DNA of 64,000 nt from Prochilodus magdalenae (taxonomy: Eukaryota > Chordata > Actinopteri > Characiformes > Prochilodontidae), in assembly GCA_024036415.1 (NCBI GenBank), contig JAMWET010005455.1, positions 277,501 to 341,500 on the forward strand. Reading direction: 5' to 3'. Numbering within the stretch: position 1 is the first letter of the stretch; each line of letters starts with the position of its first letter. This document shows positions 1 through 11,334 of this stretch, piece after piece. The notes beneath the pieces are model-generated. The model worked only from the letters and a program-made list of their open reading frames with translations. It did not search any database and was not told where the DNA came from. The position numbers and the translations under genes were made by a program.

Positions 1-181
1 GTTGCATACACCAAGTTGCAGAGGCCACATTCGTAGACGACTTTATTGGAATCCATGGTGTTTGCTGCTTTTTGAATATGGTAGATTTGGTAACACCTCT
101 GACACACCTCTCAATCCACAGAAAATGTACCACACAGCCTGTTATACACGATTTGGACAAAACATGTCATTTAACCTGTAG

Positions 182-480
182 GAGAGTTTCCTGTAGGCTG
201 GGATTTTTGCCACTGCTGGTAAACCTGTATGACCGTGCACTTCCATACACGTTCACACTACGGCCTCTGGCACAGCCAAATGCAGTCACTCCTTTTAGCG
301 AATCATTAACGTCTACTTTGCACCCATTTGCCAAACAAGGAAGGAAACATTCACTGCGCTGTACCACCTCTTCGCAATCTATAAAACCCTGTCATCCTTG
401 TGCAGCGCCCTCTGCAGGAGCCTGAAGTTACTATCACCTTAAACACACAAGGTGGTTTATTTTTTGTTTGGTGGCCTTAT
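182..480 (-). mobile_element. Tc1-C fragment, 5' half with helix-turn-helix relic
   Basis: On the minus strand this carries the first half of a Tc1-like transposase relic. A readable stretch runs SECFLPCLANGCKVDVND, then SLKGVTAFGCARG, then the degraded helix-turn-helix region. It aligns with better copies at 40434-40935, 43295-43770 and 51447-51950. The non-coding leader (AACACACAAGG, GCGCCCTCTGCAGGAGCC) is shared with the copy at 10233-10660. It is truncated at 182, where similarity to the other copies stops. The reading frame is interrupted, so this is a dead fragment. The 180 bases before it look unique. Confidence 0.6.
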
Positions 481-1365
481 GTAGGTATGAGGCTGCTTCA
501 TCAGATCCTGGGAAAGAAAGATCATACATTGCCAGGAAATCTAAGATGCCTTATGTGATCTCAGTGCTTTACCTCTGTGGCGGTGGGCTGAAAAGCAGTG
601 ACCACAGTGACTTTTTCCTTTTCAGAGTGGGAAAGAACATAGGGGGTCACTGAAATACTATTGTCCATCTGTCTTGTCCCTCACACTCTGTGCGACCTCA
701 TGCTGACACTGAGAGGCATCTTTATGGTCATGAAATTACGAGGAGGTGCTTTACAGAGAGCTCTAGGCTGTCCGGCTACTATTAGCCACTCTAATGATTT
801 ACAATGGCAGCTATGATACTCAGTGCAGTAGACAGAATAAAGATTGTAGTCCTGTTTTAACTGGAACAGTTCTGCATTTGTGTCTTTGTGTTTTGTTTTC
901 TCTCATTTATTAGAAACTCCTACTGTTTTCCTTTTCATGTGGTGTCATTATAGGATCACTGCATAGATGTATTTAGATTTACACTTAGGTGTAGTTCTGC
1001 TGCTGCACAGACTGCACTCTACCCCATTATCAGTGGGAAGGAGACACCATAAGACTACCGTTGTACAGATATTCATTGTGGTGCTGGTCAGTTATACAGT
1101 GCTGTGTTGTTATTGGAGCTTTTGTCAGAGTCATTGCTAGTTTTGATCCACCGCTGAAAAAGTCTGCAGTCAGAAAGTCACCCTTATCACAGCGTCCATT
1201 TGCTTCAGGAGTCTCATGTTGCTTCAGAAAACCTACAGAGATATTTTTTCTTTGCCTCCAAAGTTCAGTCAGAGAAGTTGGTTGCATTTTCAGTTTGTCA
1301 CAATTCAAGTAAGTAATTCAAGACTGATTCTAGAGTCTGTTCTGGCATCTCTAGTTCACCTGACT
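481..1365. other. Non-coding stretch, no gene seen
   Basis: Only short ORFs (up to 92 codons, on opposing strands) with no recognisable domain. No long repeat array and no transposon end was recognised. I see nothing that supports an exon here. Confidence 0.5.
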
Positions 1366-1367
1366 GC

Positions 1368-1522
1368 ATTTCTTTGGGAGGAAACCCACACAGTCCTGGG
1401 AGAACATGCAAACTCTCCAAAGAAAGGACCCTGGATGACCCGCTTGGGAATCAAACTTGGACCCTTTTGTTGTGAGGCCACAGTGCTTACCCACTGCTGG
1501 GTACCCACTGTACCACTGTGCA
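1368..1522 (-). repeat. tRNA-derived SINE fragment, reverse orientation
   Basis: Read on the minus strand, the segment has the common fish SINE body: a gene-like head ending near a run asking for GTGAGGCC-type sequence, then TTTGCATGTTCTCCCAG and GTGTGGGTTTCCTCCC. The same body is present in forward orientation at 25255-25625. It is degraded and has lost its tail. Confidence 0.55.
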
Positions 1523-1631
1523 GCTAGTGGTAATTAGCACCTCTGCCTAAACACTTCCAGTGATGTTAAGGTTGGAGCTCTAAGGTTGTTGGACCATCAT
1601 CCTGAGAACTCCAGCAGCTTCTCTGTTTGAT

Positions 1632-1820
1632 CCTCAACCCTGGTCCTGGAGGCACCCAGTCCTGGACATTTTAGAGGATTCCCTGCTTTAACAAATGCCC
1701 TGCAACTCTAAAAGGCTTTGTTAATGAGCTGGTAAATTGAATCAGGTGTGTTGGGAGGAAGAAAAGCAATTGGGCAGGTTAGGGTGCCTCCAGGACCAAG
1801 GTTGAAAAACACTGGGCTAA
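1632..1820. repeat. Fold-back MITE (palindromic element)
   Basis: The left arm CTCAACCCTGGTCCTGGAGG is mirrored by the right arm, which reads as its reverse complement (CCTCCAGGACCAAGGTTGA) at 1788-1807. The whole 190-bp element can fold on itself. The internal text (AATCAGGTGTGTTGG) matches a MITE type that is very common in fish genomes. Part of a similar element lies at 34545-34660. It is non-coding. Confidence 0.7.
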
Positions 1821-1864
1821 ATTACTTTTAAAGTTCTCGCGTCATATGAACTCCTGTATACATA

Positions 1865-2030
1865 GTGTGACAATTTCATGATTGAAAGGACAAACAGAGA
1901 TGGTCCCAAAAGTCTTGGAATAGTCTGGTTCTATTGAGTTAAATTAGATTTTTGCCCTCTTCCTTTAAAGTTGCCATTTTGGGGATACCATGTTTTCCCC
2001 TGGACAGCAACGACATGATGGCAGCAGTTT
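1865..2030 (-). repeat. Dispersed repeat G, copy 1 (unclassified)
   Basis: The text AAAGTTGCCATTTTGGGGAT followed by CCTGGACAGCAACGAC is the reverse complement of a block at 11040-11330. A third copy is at 49140-49275. No transposase or tRNA head is visible. It is probably a non-autonomous DNA element whose ends I cannot fix. Confidence 0.5.
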
Positions 2031-2079
2031 TGGTGGTTGACCAGAACATGAGGGGTAGTTGTAGGCTGGAGGTTAGGGA

Positions 2080-2398
2080 ACCAGCGTTGTGACTGACTGA
2101 TGTGGTGTTAAGGGCAGCCATCATAACGTGTCTGTGTGCATGTAGTCCTGCGTTGTGCAGTCATCCACCAACGGTGCTGGCACTTACAGGATGACTCATG
2201 GAGGGCATCACTGCATACTGAATGTCTGCAATTGTGGCTGCTGGATCATTCCGGTACAGCAGGCCTGTCCTAGTCCATGTTTGCTTCGCATGTCTCACAA
2301 GGTCAAACCTACCCCGCCAGACTGAGTCCTGTTGGTTGACTCTTTCTGGGTGCAGCTCTTTGTGCAGCTATTATTTTGATGGTGAGTGTATATATGAA
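2080..2398 (-). mobile_element. Tc1-B fragment
   Basis: Minus-strand relic of the N-terminal and middle part of a Tc1-like transposase. It has the VSASTVGG.LHNAGLHAHRH segment that precedes the catalytic core. It ends at 2398 with the family terminus (GGGTGCAGC...TTTTGATGGTGAGTG followed by TA). The same block is seen at 12345-13041 and 53006-53697. The frame carries stops and the C-terminal half is absent. Confidence 0.65.
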
Positions 2399-2404
2399 GG
2401 GTGA

Positions 2405-4450
2405 CTAACTTTGACCCAGTTCTGTAATATCTGATCTTTTACAAAAGCAATCAAAAATTCTAGAAGGTACATTGCGTTTGATAAACTGGTCATGGAAGGT
2501 TGTTAACGGCATTAGATTCAGTACATTTGTACATAATCATCAATAACTTCAGTTTGACTTATTTCTAGTGCCATATCAATTTCACAAAATAAAGGAGGGG
2601 GAAAAGAAGAAGCTCTCCATCCATTTAAATGTCCTGAAACCTAAGCAAGAGGTAAAATTGAGTCTCACAGTAAGCACAGCAGTTTTCCCATGCTGACTTG
2701 TAAGAAAACGCCAAGCATGCGCTTTGGAAGTGCTACGCTACGTTTTCTTGTTTGTTGCCAACAAATTTTCTTATTAGAAATGTCACTCATTCTTGTTGTA
2801 GAAGGCTAATTAAGTTTTTTCCCCTCCCCAGCTCTCTCCCTTTGGGTTTTCCTGCTTGATGTATTGCTTTATCTGTAGGAATGTGGCCTGAACCGGCTTA
2901 GATAGACATTTCTTTCCATTATGAGGCTGCGCTACATTGATGAAGTACTGTATTTGTGCTGTGGTAACACATCTCTGCTTTTGGCAATAATGCACTTCTT
3001 CTCACACAATGTACAGTTTAATGAGGGGTTTGTTCAAATTAAAGATTTTCGCTTTCATTGTTGTCTTTGTGTAAAGTCCCCCACAGAACAACATGCCATT
3101 GACCCTATTGACGGAACACCCTTGAAACATTGCAACACTGTGTACATGTTCTGTCTCTGGAGTCAACCTTGGCATCCGAAAGATTGAAGATGCTCAGTAT
3201 TTGGAGTGCACCCCACACAACAGTGAAACCTTTCTCGAACTTGTTGCATTGCTAGGGAAGATATTATGAAGATATCAATGTCATACAAAGCCATATTGAA
3301 ACTTCATACAAAGTTTCATTATGGTCATTACATTCAGTGCATCCATGGATTTCCATTGTCCATTTAATAGGATATGTATAACGTTTTTCTGCTTCTATCC
3401 ACTTTATGAAGTTAACTTTTCACCGAGTTAATTTCCCGAATCCTGATGATTAAACAGCTTTGATAAAGTGATTGTACTAAAATCCTGCAGATAAAAAACA
3501 AATAGGTTATAGATTGTTTCTGTATTATTGCAGTAAAACACACTTACTGTAAAACAAAGTTTTTCTTTCTTTCTTAGACAGTGAAATACTGGCCCTTTTG
3601 GTTTCTGGGCCAATGCTAAAAATGAATTGAATTTGGTGTAGGTGAATTCCTATAACCCTACAGCTCCCGGTGTTCATTTTTGAGAGCAGGCGGATTTCTA
3701 CAATCCTCAAACTTTTGTGAGGCTAACTTGCACATAGGAGGTAGTCCAGTGGGTAGTCAACTCAAAAAGGGTGAGTATATGCAATATAATATTACAATAT
3801 GCAATATGCAAGTAGCTGAAGCCAGGAGTCAAATAGAAAAACAAAAAACCTGCTGCCAGGTTTTTTATAAGAAATTTCTTTTTGAATGTGTTTGAATGTA
3901 ATAATTTAGAAAACAAAATTGTATCTGCAAAACCTTAAATAATACTTGCTGTAAATGTATCGTTTTAGTCCTGAGAAATTCCATATAAATCATATTGTAC
4001 TATAAATAATATTGTTACTGTAAAAAATTGTAGCAGATAAGCTCTGTAATTTCCTGACTTTTATACACTTAAAAACTGAAAATGTACTGTAAAAATAAAT
4101 TTATGTTATTAATGTTTTTTACTGTGTAGAATTAAGGCCTTTGACTTGGATCGTAAATATCAAATCTTGATCAAAAAGGGGAAAAGAAATTGTTATATAC
4201 GTCGACCTTAAATCCTTATCTTATCCTAAATCCTTATCTTACCTTAAAATGTTGCAGTGTGTAGGTAACCCTTTCAATACAGAGCCCTGGTATAGAATTG
4301 CTGCTGTATTCCGCTTCTCATAACTGACTTACACCTGATTAGACTACTGCATGCATTTATAGTCAGTTACTTTAAACTATATGGCAAAAAGTAAGTGACC
4401 AACTGACCATCACACCTACATGAGCATTTTGGACATCCTATTCCTGGGGG
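2405..4450. other. AT-rich intergenic DNA, no gene seen
   Basis: Two kilobases of AT-rich sequence with only short ORFs (88 codons at most). It has no recognised domain, microsatellite of note or transposon end. It may hold eroded repeats that I cannot identify. Confidence 0.5.
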
Positions 4451-5640
4451 AATTAATATGAAGTTGGCCCCAGGCTTTCCACAAGACTTTGAAGCATGTC
4501 TGTTGGAGGATTTTGGAGGATGTCCTATTTTCTTATACAGGTGTGGTTTATACCTGAATAAACTTCCTCATGATGCGCTTTGCCCTGTGGATGCAGATGC
4601 AATGCAACAAGGGTTGTATTTACTGGATAGATACACGAATCCACTCCATAGCCTCAGTCCAAACAAACCTTTTCCACACATACTGATCATAGCTCTGTTT
4701 GCTTGTGCTCCCCCTGGCTCATGAATGGCACTGAAAAGCATTTTAAATGGCTTTCAAACATTCAGCCGATGATGTTTCAAGCCTTCATCAGTGATGAACA
4801 GTGAGGGGGAAAAAGGGCAGGCAAGTGTCTCGAAGCTAGCTATGCATTAAGCATGTGATACTATTTATATCGTAGAAGTGAAAGCGACCCAGTAACTCCC
4901 ATGTCTTATGCAACATGTGTGTATATGCATGTGTGTGTGTGTGTGCTGTTGACATGTGTGCTTGTGTGAGCATACCTACACCTCTAGGGCTTCTTGTGTC
5001 CACGGCTCAGGAACCAATCAGCATAGGGGAGCCCTGATCAGGTGACCACAGGGCAGTGAGTCAGTGTGCGCCTGAATGGGCATCAGTGTAGTGCTTGATC
5101 GGGGGTCTGCTGGAACCAGGCTCAAGGGATCTCTCTGGCACTCCGTCTGGACAAACTGTCCATGCCTATCAGTGTGGCTAGGTCTGAGACCCATTCAGCC
5201 CCTATCAGCCCCCTTCTTATAAACACATCCAGCCCATTCACACCAAACACTCCATTTCAGTCTGTCTGCCTGGACTCAGGTCGAGAAGGATGGTGGGAAG
5301 GACTGCATGTCTGCAGTTACATATAGCTGGATGGTACAGGCTAGTCTAAAGTCACAGCGAGTTCACTGAGTACACAAACTACACTCGTCAACACTTAATG
5401 GCCACTTTATTGGAAACACTTTTGTTTGGCATACATGTTGGCATACATCTAGAGATTTTAGACCATCTTTTGATGCACAGCTTGGGCTACCTGTCCACTA
5501 GTCCTTCAATAAAACAAACTGTTTTGTAAAATTTTCCCTGGGTATAATAAATACAACATATTATAAGATTTAAAATACAACTACCCCTTTTTTCTGTGCA
5601 GTGTGATCAAAGTCAAAAATGTTTCCCACTTTTGAAAAGC
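4451..5640. other. Unique stretch with an unrecognised 88-codon ORF
   Basis: An ORF at 4458-4724 on the plus strand resembles no family I know and has no splice-like boundary; I do not call it a gene. A (GT)n run of about 16 bases lies near 4929. The block 5000-5320 is comparatively GC-rich, with a TTATAAA box near 5218, but no start region downstream looks convincing. Confidence 0.35.
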
Positions 5641-5652
5641 CTATTAGACTCC

Positions 5653-5676
5653 TTTATTTATTTATTTATTTATTTG
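5653..5676. repeat. (TTTA)n microsatellite
   Basis: About six tandem copies of the tetranucleotide TTTA in AT-rich DNA. Confidence 0.85.
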
Positions 5677-5679
5677 GTA

Positions 5680-6405
5680 GAGCTAGTTCACAATTTAGGT
5701 GACTCCATTCTCAGTCCAGTCCTTTTTTTAGGTTAATGTAATATGTCTAATTGAATGTTAATATTTAATAAGCTCACTGCTTATCATGGTAAACTGCATA
5801 GCCCCGCCCATTAATCACTTATTTAAAGGTGAGTTATATGTTTCTCGATTGTTGATATATGAACTCAACAGCAAAACAAATACACCCCCTAACAAGTGCT
5901 CTATCCTCCAAAATTCATGGATGGTCATTCCTCTAGTCAATTTTGTGGCCATAAAATCTGTCTGAACAAAACCTTTCAGACAATCGCCATGATAATCGCC
6001 ATGATACAATGTTAAAACAAGCAACAACTCAGCAAGTAATGTGTCTAACGTTAACTGGTTGCCTCTACAATGTTAACAAGTTGTTATCACAAGCCTTAGC
6101 AAAAGGGACAAAACTGTACTGACTGAACTGAACTGTACTGTTTCTGAAACACAGAAACCTCTTTTCATGCCTTTCAACTGAAGGAAGCTTGAGTCAGCTT
6201 CTATTTTGCTGGAAACTTGTTCGAGTTTTCCCATTCCACCTTAAATGGTGAAGCACTTGAATACTGGCACCTTAGTCTACTTGTCCAGCTTCTTGTTTGA
6301 ACAATCCAGTTCCAATTTTATAGTGTAGCAGTTACATTTAGGTGCCTCAGGAGCCAGAAAGAAATGATGCACCATTTAAGGAAGAACAGGAAGACATGAA
6401 TAGGA
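5680..6405. other. Non-coding stretch before the minisatellite
   Basis: No gene is seen. There is a small local duplication, AATCGCCATGAT, near 5990-6004. The sequence is otherwise unique and AT-rich. Confidence 0.45.
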
Positions 6406-6408
6406 AAA

Positions 6409-7855
6409 CTCTCAGAGGTTTTTCCACTGTTGAGATACCTCATCGTCAGCTCTCTAAGGTTTCTCCAATGTTGAGATACCTCATCGTCAGCTCTCTGAGG
6501 TTTCTCCAATGTTGCGATACCTCATCGTCAGCTCTCTGAGGTTTCTTCACTGTTGAGATACCTCATCATCAGCTCTCTGAGGTTTCTCCAATGTTGCGAT
6601 ACCTCATCGTCAGCTCTCTGAGGTTTCTCCACTGTTGAAACACCTCATCGTCAGCTCTCTGAGGTTTCTCCACTGTTGAAACACCTCATCGTCAGCTCTC
6701 TGAGGTTTCTACACTGTTGAAACACCTCATCGTCCGCTCTCTCTTGAGGAAAACACCTCATCATCAGATCTTCTTCACTGTTGAGATACCTCAGCTCTCA
6801 GGGTTCTCCAAATGTTGCGATACTCTGTTGAAACACCTCATCGTGCTCTCTAAGGTTTTCTGAGCACACTGTTGAGATACCTCATCATCAGCTCTCTGAG
6901 GTTTCTCCAATGTTGCGATACCTCATCGTCAGCTCTCTGAGGTTTCTCCACTGTTGAAACACCTCATCGTCAGCTCTCTGAGGTTTCTCCACTGTTGAAA
7001 CACCTCATCGTCAGCTCTCTGAGGTTTCTCCACTGTTGAAACACCTCATCGTCAGCTCTCTGAGGTTTCTTCACTGTTGAAACACCTCATCATCAGATCT
7101 CTGAGGTTTCTTCACTGTTGAGATACCTCATCATCAGCTCTCTGAGGTTTCTCCAATGTTGCGATACCTCATCGTCAGCTCTCTGAGGTTTCTCCACTGT
7201 TGAAACACCTCATCGTCAGCTCTCTAAGGTTTCTCCACTGTTGGAACACCTCATTGTCAACTCTCTGAGGTTTCTCAGTGGTTGGAACACCTCATCGTGA
7301 ACTCTCTGAGGTTTCTCGACTGTTGTAATACCTCATTGTCAGCTCTCTGAGGTTTCTCCACTGTTGTGATACCTCATCCTCAGCTCTATGAGGTTTCTCC
7401 ACTGTTGAGATACCTCATCGTCAACTCTCTAAGGTTTCTCCACTGTTGTAACACCTCATCGTTAGCTCTGTGAGGTTTCTCCACTGTTGAGATTCCTCAT
7501 CGTCAGCTTCCTAAGCTTTCTCCAATGTTGAGATACCTCATTGTCAGCTTTCTAAGGTTTCTCCAATGTTGAGATACCTCATCGTCAACTCTCTAAGGTT
7601 TCTCCAATGTTGAGATACCTCATCATCAGCTCTCTAAGGTTTCTCCAATGTTGAGATACCACATCATCAGCTCTCTAAGGTTTCTCCAATGTTGAGATAC
7701 CTCATCATCACCTCTCTAAGGTTTTTCCAATGTTGAGATACCTCATCATCAGCTCTCTAAGGTTTCTCCAATGTTGAGATGCCTCATTACCTCTCTGAGG
7801 TCTCTCGACTGTTGAGATGCCTCATTAACTCTTTGAGACACCTCATCGTCAACTC
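6409..7855. repeat. 41-bp minisatellite, about 35 units
   Basis: Tandem array of a 41-bp unit with the elements CTCTCTGAGGTTTCTCCA, CTGTTGAAACACCTCATCG and TCAG. The spacing was checked directly: ACCTCATCG at 6961 recurs at 7002. Two main variants alternate, GTTGAAACACC (mostly 6620-7240) and GTTGAGATACC (both flanks). The 3' third uses CTCTCTAAGG in place of CTCTGAGG. Units around 6740-6870 are shortened or scrambled. Each unit contains GAGGTTTC and GAAACACCTC, which can pair as a stem. Short ORFs across it are by-products of the repeat. Confidence 0.95.
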
Positions 7856-7859
7856 TTTT

Positions 7860-8875
7860 TCCTTATGCCTTTTGCAGTCTTTGTTATTTAGATCTGCCCT
7901 CTTTGGTGTTTCCTGCTCCTCCCTTCTCCCTGTCATGTGCATAAGCATAAACAGCCCCTGCTACTGATTGCCTGGAATAGTATTGCATAGCTTTGCCTAA
8001 ACCACACTGTGTTTATTTCCCAGAGCTGTGTACAGACACCATCACCCACACAGAACGGACAGCTAGCGGACTGTAAGGTGATTTGACACGCTTATTAAGT
8101 GTATTACTGTGTTAATAAACTGTCAATAAAGCAGACAATATTCTATGGGGTGGAATTAGCTGCACACATAATATCTTCAGCCATGTTTGCACAAGTCTTT
8201 TGAAATGACCCATTTATCATTATACCATATTTTATTATGATTCTGAACTGCATATTTAGGCTCACACTTGGATTTGCACAAAACATGTTAGCAGTCTTGT
8301 ATGAATTTAAGTTATTTTATTACAGCTAAGCTCGTGGTAGAGAACTGCTGGTTTCCATCTCTAAGCTGCACTTAGAATCTCTCTCTATTACCAAAATAGT
8401 GTACTATATAGTCAGTTTGTAGTGTTGTCAGTTTATAGGGATTTAAAATATCATTGGTATATTTTATTGCCTATATAGTTCAGTATCGATCTCCCCCATA
8501 GTGCATCGCAAAATGTAATATACAGGCGACGTGCAATACAAATTCCAGCGTATATCATAATGCAATGCAGTGATGTCATCCTACCAATGAAGAAGTTGTT
8601 GTTGCTTTGTGTCAGCTGTATACCAGAGTGGCAGGATGGCAGTTTGTCCATGTAATTCACAGTACTGTAAGTGACAGTTCAGCACTTTTCTGCATTGTAA
8701 TTTCCTCTTTTGGTGTCAGTTGAAGAGAGGTGACCCCTTTGGATATAATATTTTATTATTTGAGCTCAGGAAAGTGAATGCATCATTTAAATGTCCGTCA
8801 CTTTATGACAAAGCAGTGTGTTTACAAACATAGTGTCTAAAAAGTCTTTTGGTCATCCTACAGCCAGTTTACTTT
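7860..8875. other. Non-coding stretch, no gene seen
   Basis: Unique AT-rich DNA after the minisatellite. The ORFs are short and unrecognised. No repeat family was identified. Confidence 0.45.
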
Positions 8876-8904
8876 ATATCACTAACTCAACTTCTAAACA
8901 GCTT

Positions 8905-9005
8905 TACTCTTGGGGGTTACGGGGGTTGCTGAAGCCTATTGCCGCTCTCATTGGGCAGAGGACAGGCTGCCCATCCATCACAAGGCGAAATGCTGTACAG
9001 GGAAT
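8905..9005 (-). repeat. SINE tail fragment, reverse orientation
   Basis: The text GCTGAAGCCTATTGCCGCTC, then CATTGGGCAGAGGACAGG, then CCCATCCATCACAAGG is the reverse complement of the 3' body of the SINE at 25255-25625 (ATGGACTGGTGGCC...GATAGGCTCCAGC). The head is missing. Confidence 0.55.
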
Positions 9006-9249
9006 GAGTTAACAAGGAGTGAACAATACCAAATGCAGTGTGAGTCCATATCCATATTATCCTCACTACCTAAACAGGGAAGCCAGAGAATAATTTTCTG
9101 TCCTTCTATCCAACATGTGAATAGTTACACAGCAGCAGCCTTGAACATGACGACCAGCATCGGCCCACTCCATCACCAGGTGCTCCGTCTATTCGGCTTG
9201 GCTGTGTCCCGTCAGGCCTTGCGGAAAAGGCCTGGTGGAGAGCGGATGA

Positions 9250-9372
9250 GTGAGAACCTGGCAGAAAGTCATCAGCGAGTTGGTAGTGGAGCGAAGGCCC
9301 CGCGCATTCATCAGTTATACAGCCATTGATTTCCACATCCCGCGGCCATCACCCATAACACTCTACCTCAAG
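9250..9372 (+). other. Possible exon with 5' splice site (weak)
   Basis: A short open frame reads WQKVISELVVERRPRAF, then ISYTAIDFHIPRPSPITLYLK. It runs straight into CTCAAG|GTGAGG, a good donor consensus at 9372/9373. It sits in a GC-richer block (9060-9375) unlike its AT-rich surroundings. A stop lies just upstream at 9247, and the only nearby acceptor (GTCATCAG, ending 9275) has a poor pyrimidine tract. I do not recognise the peptide. It may equally be chance. Confidence 0.15.
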
Positions 9373-9379
9373 GTGAGGC

Positions 9380-10230
9380 CCAGGGAAGGTTGTGTGTGTG
9401 TTTTTTCCTGCCTCAGAATGTTCTGTTCTGTTCTCGGGGAAGAGTGATGAAAATCATACTTGTGTCCCGAAAGATGATCGGCATGTCGGAAACTAAATTC
9501 GGACCTGTGGTTCAGTGAGGGTAAGATAACACCTATTGTGCCCTCTGTGACTGCTGCGAACATTGAAGCCAGTGTTATTTTTGCTATATGCTGCAGTTTA
9601 AATAGAAAACAATGAACTTGATACAAAGTGCAGGTTGCGACCTTTCATTTCTGAGTACTTTCAAATTGATTGTAGCACTTCTTATGCAAAGAACACTGCA
9701 TTCAGACGGCCTTACAAATAAAGGTGCCAATATGATTTCATAAATGAACTTCTTTTGGTTCCCCAAAGAGCTTTTTTGTGAATAGTGGTTTGATAAATCA
9801 ATTTTTGTCAGTGGCACGCGGGTGTGAAGAACATATATAAGGTTTAAAGAGGCTTAACATAACGTACAGACCTCCAAAACAGTTGAGACAGCATTTAAAA
9901 TGCAAATGAAAACATAAAGCAGTGATTCATGGATCTAATTTGGCTGGTAATAAAACAAAAACAGTATAAAGAGTTAAAGAATCCAGAGAAACCAAGGTGC
10001 CTAAACTAAATGCTGATGGCACAGCATCAAAACGTAGCACATGTCTGTTATGGATAAAGAAGCAAATGGCAATACAGATTGTTACCAGTGTAAAGTGCAA
10101 AGGCTCAGGAATGTTTATACTTATTTCAACGTTACAATGCAAAGCCACATTCAGCAAAATCATATGGCTGTGTAATAGTTACACTTTTTAAATAATTAGC
10201 TCAGCAGACCAAACAATCAGCACCTTATGT
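9380..10230. other. Non-coding stretch, no gene seen
   Basis: Short ORFs only, on both strands, none with a recognisable motif. No repeat family was identified. Confidence 0.45.
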
Positions 10231-10232
10231 GT

Positions 10233-10660
10233 TTAGGGTTGAAGTAACTTCACGCTCCTGTAGAGGGCGCTGCACAAGTATGATAAGGTCTATAAGTCTA
10301 TAAATCTATAAATTTATATATGCCTATAAATACCTGTAGGTTGTGTGATGGGATTCATAGATTGGGAAGAGGTGGTACAGTGCAGTGAATGTCTCGTTCC
10401 ATGTGGGGAAAATGGCCAAAGTAGATTTAGGCAAAACAGAGGATTGGCTAAAAGGAGGGATTGCATTTAGGTGTGCCAAAGACCACAATGTGGAGGAAGT
10501 AGCTGAATTTACAAGAAGCGTACGGTCATACGGGTCTACCAGTAGTGGCTAAAATCCCAGTCTACAGGGAATTCTCCTCAGAATTGTGCCAGAGAACGCA
10601 TCTACCAAATCTTGCCCAATTCGTTGATGTGAGTGAGTGTCTAAACATTGATTATATGGT
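10233..10660 (+). mobile_element. Tc1-C copy, internally deleted
   Basis: It starts with the family leader (GTGTTTAGGGTTGAAGTAAC, CTCCTGTAGAGGGCGCTGC) and continues into the helix-turn-helix segment (AAGACCACAATGTGGAGGAA, GTAGCTGAATTTACAAG). It then passes directly to the text for the C-terminal end (AGAGAACGCATCTACCAAAT). The catalytic middle of the transposase is missing. Frames are broken. The copy fades out near 10660. Confidence 0.6.
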
Positions 10661-11035
10661 TCTATATTATAAAAAAATTTGCCTGTGTTCTAACCTTTAA
10701 AAAATGATGTCATTTGGAGTTGGAAAAATGATTAGTACATCATTTGCATTGTTTTCATTTGCATTTCACAATGTGGTTGTGGCTCTGAAGCGTGTGAATC
10801 AGTTCATCAGTAATATTACAATATATATATTTAAGTGTAAAAACAATTTCAGGTTAAAAAAATTAAGTTTCAAAAAAGCGGTTCTAATTTTTTAATTTTT
10901 ATTTTTCAGACTTTTAATACATTTTTAACATATTTTATTTTCTTCAGCTAATCACTCCATCATTACATTAAACCAGGTGCTGCTGATGGAATTTCTTAGT
11001 TTCAAATGAGTTCATACACTGCGTGGAGTGCAACA
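10661..11035. other. AT-rich non-coding DNA
   Basis: Strongly AT-rich, with T- and A-runs. No gene, no tandem array and no transposon end is visible. Confidence 0.5.
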
Positions 11036-11039
11036 AGAT

Positions 11040-11330
11040 GCCAGGACCTGTTTTCTTATAACCAACATATCGTCGCTGTCCAAAGAAAATCAAGTATCTC
11101 CAAAATGGCAACTTTACAGGAGAGGCCAAAAACCTCATTTAACTTTAATACAAGTCAAGGGAACCAGACATCTTTTTCAAACACTTTTCGGCCATTTCTG
11201 TTGGTCCATTCATCATGAGATTCTCAGCCAGTATAAACAGCAGATGGTGTGTCCAAATAATGCATAAAAGTGAAAACGGACAAAAGTGTAGATACATGTT
11301 TTTCATTGGACAGCAACGATATGTAACTGT
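11040..11330 (+). repeat. Dispersed repeat G, copy 2 (longest)
   Basis: Contains CCAAAATGGCAACTTTACAG, TTTCTGTTGGTCCATTCATC, AATAATGCATAAAAGTG and CATTGGACAGCAACGATATG. These blocks recur in reverse at 1865-2030 and forward at 49140-49275. A 114-codon ORF overlaps its end but resembles nothing known. Confidence 0.5.
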
Positions 11331-11334
11331 ATTG

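Noticed and set aside
4458..4724. 88-codon plus-strand ORF as a gene
   Set aside because: No recognisable motif, no splice signals and not longer than expected by chance in 64 kb.
5210..5330. TTATAAA box as a promoter
   Set aside because: No transcript evidence, no convincing downstream exon, and such boxes are frequent in AT-rich DNA.
6409..7855. Possible CRISPR-like array
   Set aside because: Units are contiguous with no unique spacers and the context is vertebrate; it is a minisatellite. The same holds for 46628-47540.
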